From Climacteris rufus (Eukaryota; Chordata; Aves; Passeriformes; Climacteridae), in the NCBI GenBank assembly GCA_013398175.1, contig VZRZ01003225.1:1-64000 (forward strand): a stretch of 64,000 bases of DNA. Direction: 5' to 3'. The first letter of the stretch is position 1, and each line of letters begins with the position of its first letter. Below, in pieces: positions 10,114 through 20,300 of the stretch. The position numbers were made by a program, and so were the translations under genes. The notes beneath the pieces are model-generated. The model was not told the origin of the DNA. It saw nothing but the letters and a program-made list of their open reading frames with translations, and made no database searches.

Positions 10114-13100
10114 TCAGGTGCGGCCAGCCTGGGCCCAGCGGTGGGTTTGCAGGCAGGCCGTGGAACAGAAGGAGAAGTCGAGGTAATGGAAAGGGATCCG
10201 TCCCAGCAGGGACTCTCCACACTGCCAGCAGCGGCTGCAGGAAAGAGCAGAGCTGGCCCTGAGCAAAGGGGACACTTGCAAAAGGGTTAGAGGAGGAAAG
10301 GATTCCCTGCCTGGACTGTGACACAAGACACCAGCAGTGTGAGGAAGCTGGGGCTCCTCACACAGGGCCTGGCCAGGACATGCTCTCTGGAGGAGATGCT
10401 GCATGGGAGCGTGGTGTGAGGTACTTTGAGGCAGAATAAACGTGGAGGAATTTGGCCCTACACAGGTTGTAAAACCTCTGCCCAGATCAGCATGGGCAGT
10501 GCTGGCTGCCAACAAACCTGTGGGGTGGCAGAGGAAAGCAAGCAGGGACACGGGAGTGGCTGGGGGGTTGGCTTGCTGTAGGTCTGTCTGCAAGTGGACC
10601 AAGTCATCCTTTGCAAAATATTCCAGGGGAGCAGGGCAGGAGAGGGAAAAAGCTTTTACAGAAGCGCTACTGGGAATTGAGTGGACAGGAATAGCTTTAG
10701 ACTGGAAATAAGAACTGGAGCAAGAAGGGCAGGGAACAGCTGTGCTGACATGGGAGAGTTTGCCTGCAGAGCCATGCTGCTGGGATGGTTACCTGATGCT
10801 GGCAGGAGTCGTGCCGGTGTCCTGCAGCTGTGCAGCCAACCTCCGCTCGGCAGCCAGTGCCCTCTGGGGAGCAGAGACAGCTCAGCCCCCCCAGCTCCTG
10901 TGCCCAGAGCCCACTGCATCGGCACTGCCCTGGCCGGGCTGGATCCCCTTCCCAGTGCACGGCCTCACCTTCTCCCTGTCAGACAGGGCTGCAAACCGCT
11001 GCTTCTCTTCCTGCTCCTGCTCCCAGCGCTGCCGCTCCTCCCGCTGCGCTTGCTCCCGTTGCTTCCGCTGGGCCTTCTGTGCCCGCTTCTTCTCCAGCTT
11101 CTTGGCCTCCATCTCCTGTGTCAGGGGCCCTGGCACCTGGGGGCAGAGGGCAACATCTCCCACTGAGCCAGGGGCAATGGCACAAGCGGGAGAGGAGCGC
11201 TTTGCTCTGGGGTTGCCCACCTTGGCACGGCTGTAGTCGTACTTGTCCGGATGGTCCACCATGAACTTGCGGAAGGCGTTGCGGGTCAGTCTGTCGGCAG
11301 AGACGCAGTACGGGGTCCTCTCCTGCCTGTCCCTGCAAGACAAGGGAGACCAGCTCACCCTGACATCTTACTGCCTGCATCCCACTGGGCTGTGAGCCCT
11401 GAGACTCCCCAGAGATGGGCAATGTGTACTGCAGACCACAGTATCACAGCCAAGGAAGGGAAAGTTCCTTATTTCTATACCAAAATCCTCCAAATCCTCT
11501 CCTTCTTGCATGTCAAAGCCTCTGCCTGTGGCTTTGGTCTCATCCTGGCCCTCAGCACTGCCTACCAATAAACCTGGGTGCACTCTGAGGTGCTGCCTAC
11601 CTGGTGCTGTGCCAGACCAGGCAGGCAAAGAGAAGGGTGCTTCAGCTCTTAGGCCTTCCATAACAAACCCAGACATCCTGGGTGGTAGAGACCAAACCTG
11701 CCTGTCCCAGGACAAGCGTGGCACCAGTTTCCTGTGTCTGAGACAGGAGTGAGTTGCTGGACTCCCATAGCAGGGGTTGTGAACCACCGGGTGCCCTGCA
11801 GCTGTACCTGAGGGCAGGGTCAGCACCCGCCTCCAGGAGCAGGGACACAGCCTCAGCCTTGCCTGCCCGTGCTGCCACATGGAGCAGGGTGCAGCCACGC
11901 TCATCCATGGGCTGGTTCAGCAGGGAGTGCGCCATATCCAGAGACTGTGTGACCTCCCCATCCTCGGTGTCCCCTGGCAGGCCCTTGTTCTCTGGCACAC
12001 CCAGGAGGCGCCGCAGTGCCCTCACATCCCCGGTTTTGCAGGCGGTGAACAGGGCATCACAGAGCTGGGTCTGAGGGTCTCCTGTGAGGGAAGAACAGGG
12101 GAGGAGTCTGATGGGCAGACTGGGCAGAGCAGTGCTCAGGAAACACACACAATGCAGTTAAAGCATCATCTTGCTAGCTGGATTTGGGCAGTGCAGGATC
12201 TCCAGCACCTTCAGAGTCTGTGGCAATGTGCCATGGCATTGCTGGGCGCTGTTGACAGCAGCCAAGTCCTCTCCTGAGATAAGACCCGCTCCAATCCCCC
12301 CACCATACCTGGCTTAGCCAGGTGCTGCCTGGCCCCCTGGTTCAGAGCTACTGCTCCAAACACACAGCTTACTCAAAGGCACATGACTGCACTACAGACA
12401 TCTCACACCCAGCTGTTCTGGGCACCTGCATGACAATGTGCTCTTCACCCCACTGCAAAGCCACCAGTTAATGGGGAAGGCATCCAACTGACCCAGCTAA
12501 CCCCGCTTACCTCCATTGCCCCAGGAAAGTGATCCAGCCTCAGCCTCCCCTTGCAGCTCTGTCACTGGCTCCAGGTCAGGCTGCCCACACTGCATGCCAA
12601 GATATGCAGTCTCTTCAGCACAAGGCCCTGCACAGGCAACATACGGTGAGGAAGGGGGCCAGGGTCAGCCTGCATCCCAGCCATGGCCTTCCTACACTAT
12701 GCCTGCACAGTTCTTCACCCTCACCTTTCTCCACCTTCTTGTCCTTCTTCTTCCTCCTTTTGCGGTTTCTCTTGGGCATCACTTCAAACTCCCGGAGGTC
12801 CAGGGTCCCCAATGTCACTTCCACAGTCTCCAGTTCCCCCGCAGGGCTTTCCTCCTCCTCTTCCTCCTCCTCCTCTGGGGCTGAGGGGAGTGATAAGACT
12901 GGGGCTGAGGTCCCACAGAAGAACGAATCACTTGGGGCTCTCAGTCAAGCACACCCTGTCTTTCTCCTGCACAGCCACACCCTGCAGATCCCTTCTGGGC
13001 TGCAAATCTGGTTCGCACCATAAGATCAGACCACCCCTGCTTGCTCAGGGTCATGTCTCCCTCCATGGTTCAACTCACCAGTTGTGTCTTCCTGTGGGGG

Positions 13101-16100
13101 ATCCATCTCTGCTTTCCGCTGCCTCTTCTGCCAGACTTTCCGGGGGGACCCAGTGATGTCCTCCAGTGGCGTGTCCTTCCCTGGGCAGCAAGGGTCCTCC
13201 TGTCATTGCCTGGGGACAGGGAGCACCCCATATCTCCAGGAAGTGAGGGCTGGAGAGTTAGCACCTCCACCCCACAGGACAGCATCCCCTAATGCACAAG
13301 GGACCAAGGCCCCCCCCGCCCTGACCCATGAGGTCTGGTCCAACTCACCATACACCTGCAGGCTGGCCAGCGTGGCGTGGACTCGCAGCACCTCTCGCAG
13401 GGTAGCCCTGCGGGTGCTGAGGGGGATGTGGCAGATGCGAGGGTCCCCTCGGGTGAGGGGTGGGTTCCTGCCACCAAAGAGCAGCGCACGGTTGTGACGA
13501 GGAGCCCGGAGGAAGATGCGCTGAGCTTCAGTCAGGTGCTGTGCCCAGGCTGCCAGGAGGTCCTGAATATCCTGGGGAGAAAGGAGAAGCACTATGGGAT
13601 CCTGAGCACACTGTGTGGGCAAAGGTAGCTCTGGAGCAGGGACAGATCCATGACAGAGTAGCCTCAGCTGGGCCCTGCCCCTCTTCCAGAGCCCACCCTC
13701 CTGCTGTTGCGTTAGGTTTAACCCTTATATTTTTCAAATCCTGCATTGTCTGGTGTGTATGCTTTATATCTCATTGGTTGCTGTTTTCTATAGACATAAC
13801 GCTACCATTCTGTACTTACTCTCCAAGGACATTCGGGCTGCCCAGGCCCAAGCTTCTAAAGGGGGGGGGAGAGGAGCGAGCTAGGGGGAAATTGTAAAGT
13901 TTTAATTGGTAAATCTATGCTGATATGCAAATGGACCAAGTCTGTAAAAGTGTGGAGAACTCGTGACTCGTCGTCCATTTTGGGTGATGCCCCAAGGAGG
14001 GGGCTTTGTCTGCCCTAAATGTACCTTTGAAGGCCCTTCAAATAAATACCCACCTTTTATTCCCTTACTCCTGCCAGGCCTCAGTTTTTGGGCTAGCCTT
14101 TTAGGCATCACTGCCATGCCCTCCCGCAGGGGTGTGGTACCACCTCACAGAGCCAGCCAGGAGCACTCTCCCTGCCGAGAGCCCAGCACCAGTGCATCCT
14201 CACCTTGAGCAGGGCAGCCTCGTTGTAGCGGCGCAGGGAGGCCCCAGCCGACCTGGGGGCTGACCCTGGGGTCTGGGCATCCCGTAGGCCCTGGGCTGTG
14301 CCCCGCCGCGCTCGCACTGTGTAGCGGTGGAAGGTCTTGTGCTCCCGCACCTCTGGGCTGTGGAGAGGGGCAGGCATGAGCAGCAGCACTCAGTGTGTGT
14401 GGGACTAATGTGCAAAAGTAGCTCCACTTGACTGTCCCCACAGGGGCAATCCCAGCTGTCCCCCTGTACTCACCCCCGGAACACTGCTCCTGCGAAGTGC
14501 CCGCCGCCCATCATCAGCACAACCCAGCACGTACTTGCACTGAGGCTCTGCAGTGATGCTGTCAGCTCCACTGGCTCCTCAATGTCACCCTGATAAACAG
14601 ACACCCTTGCTAGCACCCATGGCATTACTTCCGTACCCCTTGCTGTCCCCCAGGACAGAGACCAGCCCCTCTGATTGCAGCAGAAGCAGATTTCTGGGAG
14701 CACCCCAGAGCGAAAAAACAGGCCACCAACAAGACTGGGGCTCTGACCTGGCACCAGAGTCCCCCCTTCCCATCACAGGAGGTAGGAAACTGTCAGACAG
14801 ATGTCTACACCCCAGTGCCATCCACCTTTTCTGGGGTCCCTCTCCCAAAAAGCTGGACTGTGACTTGCCTTCCCAGTGACCAGCACACAGCGGTATGCGG
14901 AGATGAGCTGGCCCTTGGCATTGCGGAGCAGCACCTTGTGGGAGCGGGGAATCTGGGGGGTCCTGGCACTGTCACTGGCAGAGGGCAGCAACTCTGACTC
15001 ACTGCTCACATCAGAGCTCTCCGAGTCGGACCCCGAGATGCTGGAAACATCACCTGCAAAAGGAAAATCCAGATGCAGTGAAACAGGGCAAAGATAAATG
15101 AACAACCTCCCCAAAACTCTACAGGTGACTTCAAGGGCAAGCCCAGGACCTCAGAAATGTTCTGTTGAATACCCTATACATCACAAGGAGGCTGTGGGCT
15201 GGGAAGATTGGAGTTGGGGGCCCTGGATCCCCAGGTATGCCTAGGCAGGGGCTCAGTTAGAACACCCTCTTCTCCCTATAACAAATCATCAGGGCACAGG
15301 AGCAGAGCTGTACCCCGAGAAGACCTCACAGGAACAGAATAAAGGGATCCTGCAGTAGCAGAGGGCTTCATCCCTGCCCAGAAGAGCCCCAGTGAGGTCA
15401 CTGACAGCCCCTGGGCTCCAATGCAGACAGCCCCATTCCTCACCTGTGCGGGTTTTCTCCTCAAACACTTCTGCAGGCAGTGCCCGGCGCCCCAGGAGTC
15501 GCTGCTTCAGGTTGAAGCGGTGCCAGTCAAGACGGTAGTGCTCAGTCTGTGGAGCAAAAAAGTATGAGCTGGCAGGATCTTGGTGGTCCATGAAAGCCAT
15601 CACCACCAAAAGGTATGAGGTGACAGACCCCAAAGTCTAAACCAATGCCAGGACCCTTCAGTAATCCTGACTGAAAATCTGTAGTATATTAAGAAGTTAC
15701 CCACAAAACAGTTAACCTGAACAGGTACAGGCCTGTGCTGTGCTTATCATTTGCTTCCAGTAAATTACACTTTTAATCAATAATGTGCAAGGTTTAAAGT
15801 GCCCAATCCCAACAGAGCATAAGCAGTGGAGCTCTGGGAAACAGCCAGCACTGGGCTGCACTGTGCTGGAGCTGAGCTCCCACAGCAGGACCCCACCAGT
15901 CATACCAGCCCCACTCCCACCTCACGCTGGCTGCCTGGCCCTGCTCACCTGCTCCTCCCGGCTCCCAAACACCTGCCCACAGGTCAAGCAGCACATCTTC
16001 TCTGGCCCCTCGGTGACCCCATGGACCTTCTCCTCACAGCTGGGTGCTGCAGGTTTCTCTGGAAGAACAAGAAAGGGCTGTGCACAGGCAGCCTCGCAGG

Positions 16101-16469
16101 CTGCACTGCAAGGAGTGGAGCCTCTTGGGTCCCACCTTAGCCACCCAAAGAGACCTGTGGTTGAAGGAGCTTTGGGGAGCTTGGAGTGACACCGAGAAAA
16201 GCCCATTTACCCACCCACCAGGCGGCTGCCATGGCTAAGCTCCAAGGTGATCACCCAAGCTGTGTTGGGGACAGAACACCGAGCCTGTGGTGGACATGAG
16301 CTTAGCCAAATAACTTCCCTCCCGCCGTCCTCCTGGGGCCCCACGCACCGTGGCTCACTGGTGCCAGCTCGGCAGCCCCCGCATCCGCAGCAGCTCCGGT
16401 GACGAGGGTCAGCCCGTGCAGGAGGACAGGGTCCTGAGCGGCCTCAAAGACTGACCTGCTCTCCGGCAT
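10114..16469 (-). CDS. ANKZF1: ANKZF1, Vms1-family tRNA hydrolase of ribosome quality control (complete, 15 coding exons)
   Basis: Exons in transcript order: 16469-16349, 16058-15949, 15546-15444, 15053-14869, 14589-14474, 14357-14204, 13571-13349, 13180-13079, 12874-12725, 12627-12511, 12081-11808, 11332-11221, 11136-10969, 10863-10793, 10234-10114. They join in phase to 708 codons plus stop (human about 726). The family cleaves peptidyl-tRNA on stalled 60S ribosomes. Domains: a C2H2 finger (Cys64, Cys67, His80, His86); a VLRF1 domain about 174-290 with the eRF1-like loop RRGTAQG, in which Gln234 is the expected catalytic residue; an acidic run and a basic nuclear-signal-like run; ankyrin repeats about 465-552; a charged coiled coil; the p97-binding VIM (REKRALAAERR, fitting R-x5-AA-x2-R); and a C-terminal treble-clef finger (CWQC...CSTAC). 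The intron 14590-14868 uses a GC donor. The start is supported by the human-like VLLHGLTLV segment. It is head to head with ATG9A. Confidence 0.96.
13701..14114 (+). mobile_element. Solo LTR of an endogenous retrovirus, in an ANKZF1 intron
   Basis: A 406-bp block (13705-14110) begins TGTTGC and ends GCATCA, the TG...CA ends expected of an LTR, with short imperfect inverted termini. It is flanked by the same 4 bases, CTGC, at 13701-13704 and 14111-14114, read as a target-site duplication. AATAAA at 14041-14046 would be the LTR poly(A) signal on the plus strand, antisense to ANKZF1. The block is more AT-rich than the surrounding intron and holds a G run at 13861-13869. No internal viral genes are present, so this is a solo LTR left by recombination. 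The family was not identified. Confidence 0.8.
14590..14868 (-). other. ANKZF1: GC-AG intron of ANKZF1
   Basis: On the minus strand the exon for AYRCVLVTGK ends AAG at 14869, and the intron starts GCAAGTCA. The acceptor is TTTATCAG at 14590, before GGTGACATTGAGG. No GT donor nearby keeps the phase. This is the second GCAAGT donor in the window. Confidence 0.8.
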
Positions 16470-17065
16470 CGCTCCTGCTCCCCGCGGACGGGACAGCGCC
16501 TGAGTAATGGGCCGGGCCCNNNNNNNNNNNNNNNNNNNNNNNNNNNNNNNNNNNNNNNNNNNNNNNNNNNNNNNNNNNNNNNNNNNNNNNNNNNNNNNNN
16601 NNNNNNNNNNNNNNNNNNNNNNNNNNNNNNNNNNNNNNNNNNNNNNNNNNNNNNNNNNNNNNNNNNNNNNNNNNNNNNNNNNNNNNNNNNNNNNNNNNNN
16701 NNNNNNNNNNNNNNNNNNNNNNNNNNNNNNNNNNNNNNNNNNNNNNNNNNNNNNNNNNNNNNNNNNNNNNNNNNNNNNNNNNNNNNNNNNNNNNNNNNNN
16801 NNNNNNNNNNNNNNNNNNNNNNNNNNNNNNNNNNNNNNNNNNNNNNNNNNNNNNNNNNNNNNNNNNNNNNNNNNNNNNNNNNNNNNNNNNNNNNNNNNNN
16901 NNNNNNNNNNNNNNNNNNNNNNNNNNNNNNNNNNNNNNNNNNNNNNNNNNNNNNNNNNNNNNNNNNNNNNNNNNNNNNNNNNNNNNNNNNNNNNNNNNNN
17001 NNNNNNNNNNNNAGCGGGCCGGGCCGGGCCGCGCCGGGCCGGTGGCGGCGGCGCGGGGCCCCGCC
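16470..17065. promoter_or_regulatory. CpG island and shared ANKZF1/ATG9A promoter, mostly in a gap
   Basis: ANKZF1 (start 16469, minus) and ATG9A (plus) diverge from this region. The bases flanking the gap are almost pure GC with GGCCGGGCC repeats. Bidirectional promoter activity is inferred from geometry. The core sequence is missing from the assembly. Confidence 0.6.
16520..17012. other. Assembly gap (493 N)
   Basis: Run of N inside the ANKZF1/ATG9A CpG island. Open frames drawn through it are meaningless. Confidence 0.99.
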
Positions 17066-17335
17066 ATGGCCCACTTCGAGACGCAGTACCAGCGCCTGGA
17101 GAGCTCCTCCACCGAGTCTCCGCCCGGCGGCGGCGACCTGCTCGTCCACGTCCCCGAGGGCGCCAAGTGTGAGCGACGGCACCGGCACTGCGGCGGCGCG
17201 GGGCCCCGCCATGGCCCACTTCGAGACGCAGTACCAGCGCCTGGAGAGCTCCTCCACCGAGTCTCCGCCCGGCGGCGGCGACCTGCTCGTCCACGTCCCC
17301 GAGGGCGCCAAGTGTGAGCGACGGCACCGGCACTG
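17045..17335 (+). repeat. ATG9A: Perfect tandem duplication (2 x 145 bp) containing ATG9A exon 1
   Basis: Bases 17045-17189 are repeated without a mismatch at 17190-17334. Each copy has the start codon (17066 and 17211), all of coding exon 1 and the GTGAGC donor. The unit is not a multiple of three, so reading through both copies breaks the frame. Splicing from the second copy gives a normal protein. The repeat lies 33 bases from an assembly gap, so a false duplication at a contig edge is the leading explanation. A very recent real duplication is possible. Confidence 0.9.
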
Positions 17336-20300
17336 GGGGTTGGGGCCTGGCCGGCGGCGGGGTGCGGGAGAGGCCAGGGACGAGGGGAGAGGCAGGGCAC
17401 CGAGGGCAGCCGGGGTGGCGGCTGCGAGGCTGGTGTGGCGCCTAGGGGGCGCGGGGCAGCGGGGAAGGGGTGGGTTGTGCCGGTCACAACGCCAAGGGTG
17501 GGTATGCTGAGGGCCCCTCACTCTGTGCTGCTTCTTCCTTCAGCTCCGTGGCATCACATCGAGAACCTCGACCTCTTCTTCTCTCGCATATCCTTTTGCA
17601 GGGAGGGGATCAGGTGGGATGCACCCCGCTCCTCTCGGGCTCTCAGTGCAGGGAAAACACGGGGGGCTTGGTGTAACTTGGAGCTTGGGCAGTGTCAGCC
17701 CCTTCCTGTAGGACACTACACAGCTCCAGAGGTGCTGGCAGAACCCCCACACCTTGGGATGCTGTCAGCTGACACAGGATCACACACGTGCTTCTAGGAA
17801 TTCTTAGGAGAGCAATGACGGTTCTGTTGTAGTTACCATTAATACTTCATTTTCTTAACATGATTTTATTGCTAGCATGGCATTTATAATCAGAATAACA
17901 CAGGATTTCTGTAGGCAGAATTAGTGTAGTACAATTTTATAAGTAGCATGACACAGAATTTTATGGTATTTCTTAGTTTGTGGTTTCTAATCATCTGGAC
18001 TCTATACAGATCTGGTTTTATCTTAATACGTGGTTTGCTATATCAGTATAACAGTCATAATGCAGACTCAAAAATCACATAAAACATTGGGAGTCACTCA
18101 ATGCTCAGAAGAAGCAGATGACAGTGGGGGTCTCCCTGGCTACTGAGGGGTCCTGGGACACACTGTCCAGCAGCAGCTGTGATGCAAGTTCCCACTTAGG
18201 GTTTGTAACTCCTTGATTCTGTGGATAGTGCTCTGGGTGCTGTTATACTTCCCTGTCCTGTGACAGGGTCATCACCTCGGCCAGGTTGGCCATGTGCCTG
18301 GGACCTTGAAGGACAGCACGGAAGAGAGTAATCAGCCTGGTGCCAAGGAATCTTGAGGCCAGTAGGGAGGGGAAGGAGAAACCCGTTTGATTTATCTGCT
18401 TGGTTCACAGGACCTTCAGCGCCTGATAACTGGGGAAAGGGTGCCCCGCTAATCGGTGACGCTCGGGGTCACAGAGAAGGGCTGCTTGCCTCACAAAATG
18501 GTGTTGGTTCTGCTGACCACATTGCCAGAGTCAGGAGCAGGGGGCACCAGTCACAGGGGCCAGGTGCCACTAAATGCATTTTTGTCTATTTCTTTCTTGT
18601 CCTGCTCTGCCCTACTCACCCTTGTGCAGCCTGAGGGCAGCCTGAGTTTCTGCTCTGTGCTGGACTGACCCTGCTATGGGTGCTGGGTGGAGGAAGAAAG
18701 GAGCATGAATGAAGCCAAGTTCTGCCCCAGCTGTGCTTTACCTGGGCAGAGTGTGTTTTCCGGCAATGGGGAACCAGCTTGCAGATGAGTAGGGATGGGA
18801 GGGATTTTCTGTTAGTGGTGAAGGGAGACTTGGCTGGGGAGCTGTGGAATACCAGTGGGACAGAAGCTTCTCCATCCTTTGTCAGAGAGGAGTCTCCAGG
18901 CTGTTCTCCTTGACTGTAGCTTTCACGTCTATAACCTGCACCAGAAGAATGGCTTCACTTGCATGCTCATTGGAGAGATCTTTGAGCTCATGTAAGTGCA
19001 GGTTCCCCTTTGTTGTGGCTGTGACAGCTCCTGGGGAGCAGCCACAGGCACTTGCCAAGCTCTTGCAGTTGTGTGGGTGGAAGGGCTCCTTTTCTATTTG
19101 TCCTGTCTCCCCTTCATTAGGGTTTTCCATGCCCCAGACCTGCATTTCACTTTCAGGAACCACTGCCTGTGAGCTTTCCTACTGCCGTGGCTGTGGGATT
19201 GCATCTCCATGACATGTGACCCTGGGTGCTTCATGTTTTGGGGTGGAGCAGAAGGGCGATTCCCTCACAACTTCTCTCTTTTTTCACAGGCAGTTCATCT
19301 TTGTGGTGGCATTCACCACATTTCTTATCAGCTGTGTTGATTACGACATCCTCTTTGCCAACAAAGCGTTAAATCACAGCCAGCATCCCAGCGACCCCAT
19401 TAAGGTGACTCTGCCAGATGCCTTCCTGCCTCCAAATGTCTGCAGTGCAAGGTAGGGGCAGTGGAGGGCATGTTAGGCACTGCTCTTCTCTCTTAAGTAC
19501 TCAGGGCTTCTGTCTGGGCCTGTGTTCCACTGCTTGCCTCTTCTTGATTTCAGAATCCAGGCAAACAGCTTCCTCATCTGCATCCTGGTGATAGCTGGGG
19601 TTTTTTGGATCCACCGACTTGTCAAATTTATCTACAACATCTGCTGCTACTGGGAGATTCACTCTTTCTACATCAATGCCCTGAAAATCCCCATGGTAAG
19701 TCGCTGAGCCAGGGACACATGCGGGGCTGCTGAGGGTGGTGGGAGGCATTTGCTGGGCGGCTGGAACTTGCCTTCATGCCTGTCCTCTTCTCCGTCAGAC
19801 TGAGCACTCTTCCCTCTGCCCCGTAACCACATGGTCTCCTTTCAGCCTCTTCTCCAGCAGCCAGCTTGTTCCATGTTAACCCCTCTCTGCCCAGCCTGCC
19901 TCTCTGCCGGCTGGCACATGCCTCTGCCATCTGCCACCCAATATGTGTATTCTGCAGCGATGGCCTTTTCTGTGATGCCTTCCACAGGGAAGGCATAAGC
20001 GAGATGTCCTCGTACCTCCCTGGAATGTGGACAGCCTCATCTTCCTTGTTTACTTGGGGGGGAAGCTGAGGCTTGGAGCTACTTAGGTGATGAAAGTCAT
20101 GACGCAGATCAGTGTGGCACAGATGGGGTTTGAGACTTGCCCATACATCCTAGTCCAGAGTCCTTGCTCTGATGGACAATGTGAAAAGGCGTGTGCACAT
20201 ACTTCGAAGGGAGAAAGTGTCTTGAGAAAGGTGGGGTGAGCCACAAGGTTTGGTTTGTCCTCAGTTTTTCCATGGGCTCCGTCCAGGACACTGCTTAAGT

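Noticed and set aside
16302..17521. Open frames of 340-370 codons on the minus strand across the first gap
   Set aside because: They run through 493 N and consist mostly of unknown residues. The flanks are GC-rich promoter DNA plus ANKZF1 exon 1 in one frame.
20087..20180. C/D-box snoRNA-like pattern (GTGATGA ... CTGA) in an ATG9A intron
   Set aside because: No terminal stem pairs the flanks, and there is no clear D' or guide arrangement. Chance match.
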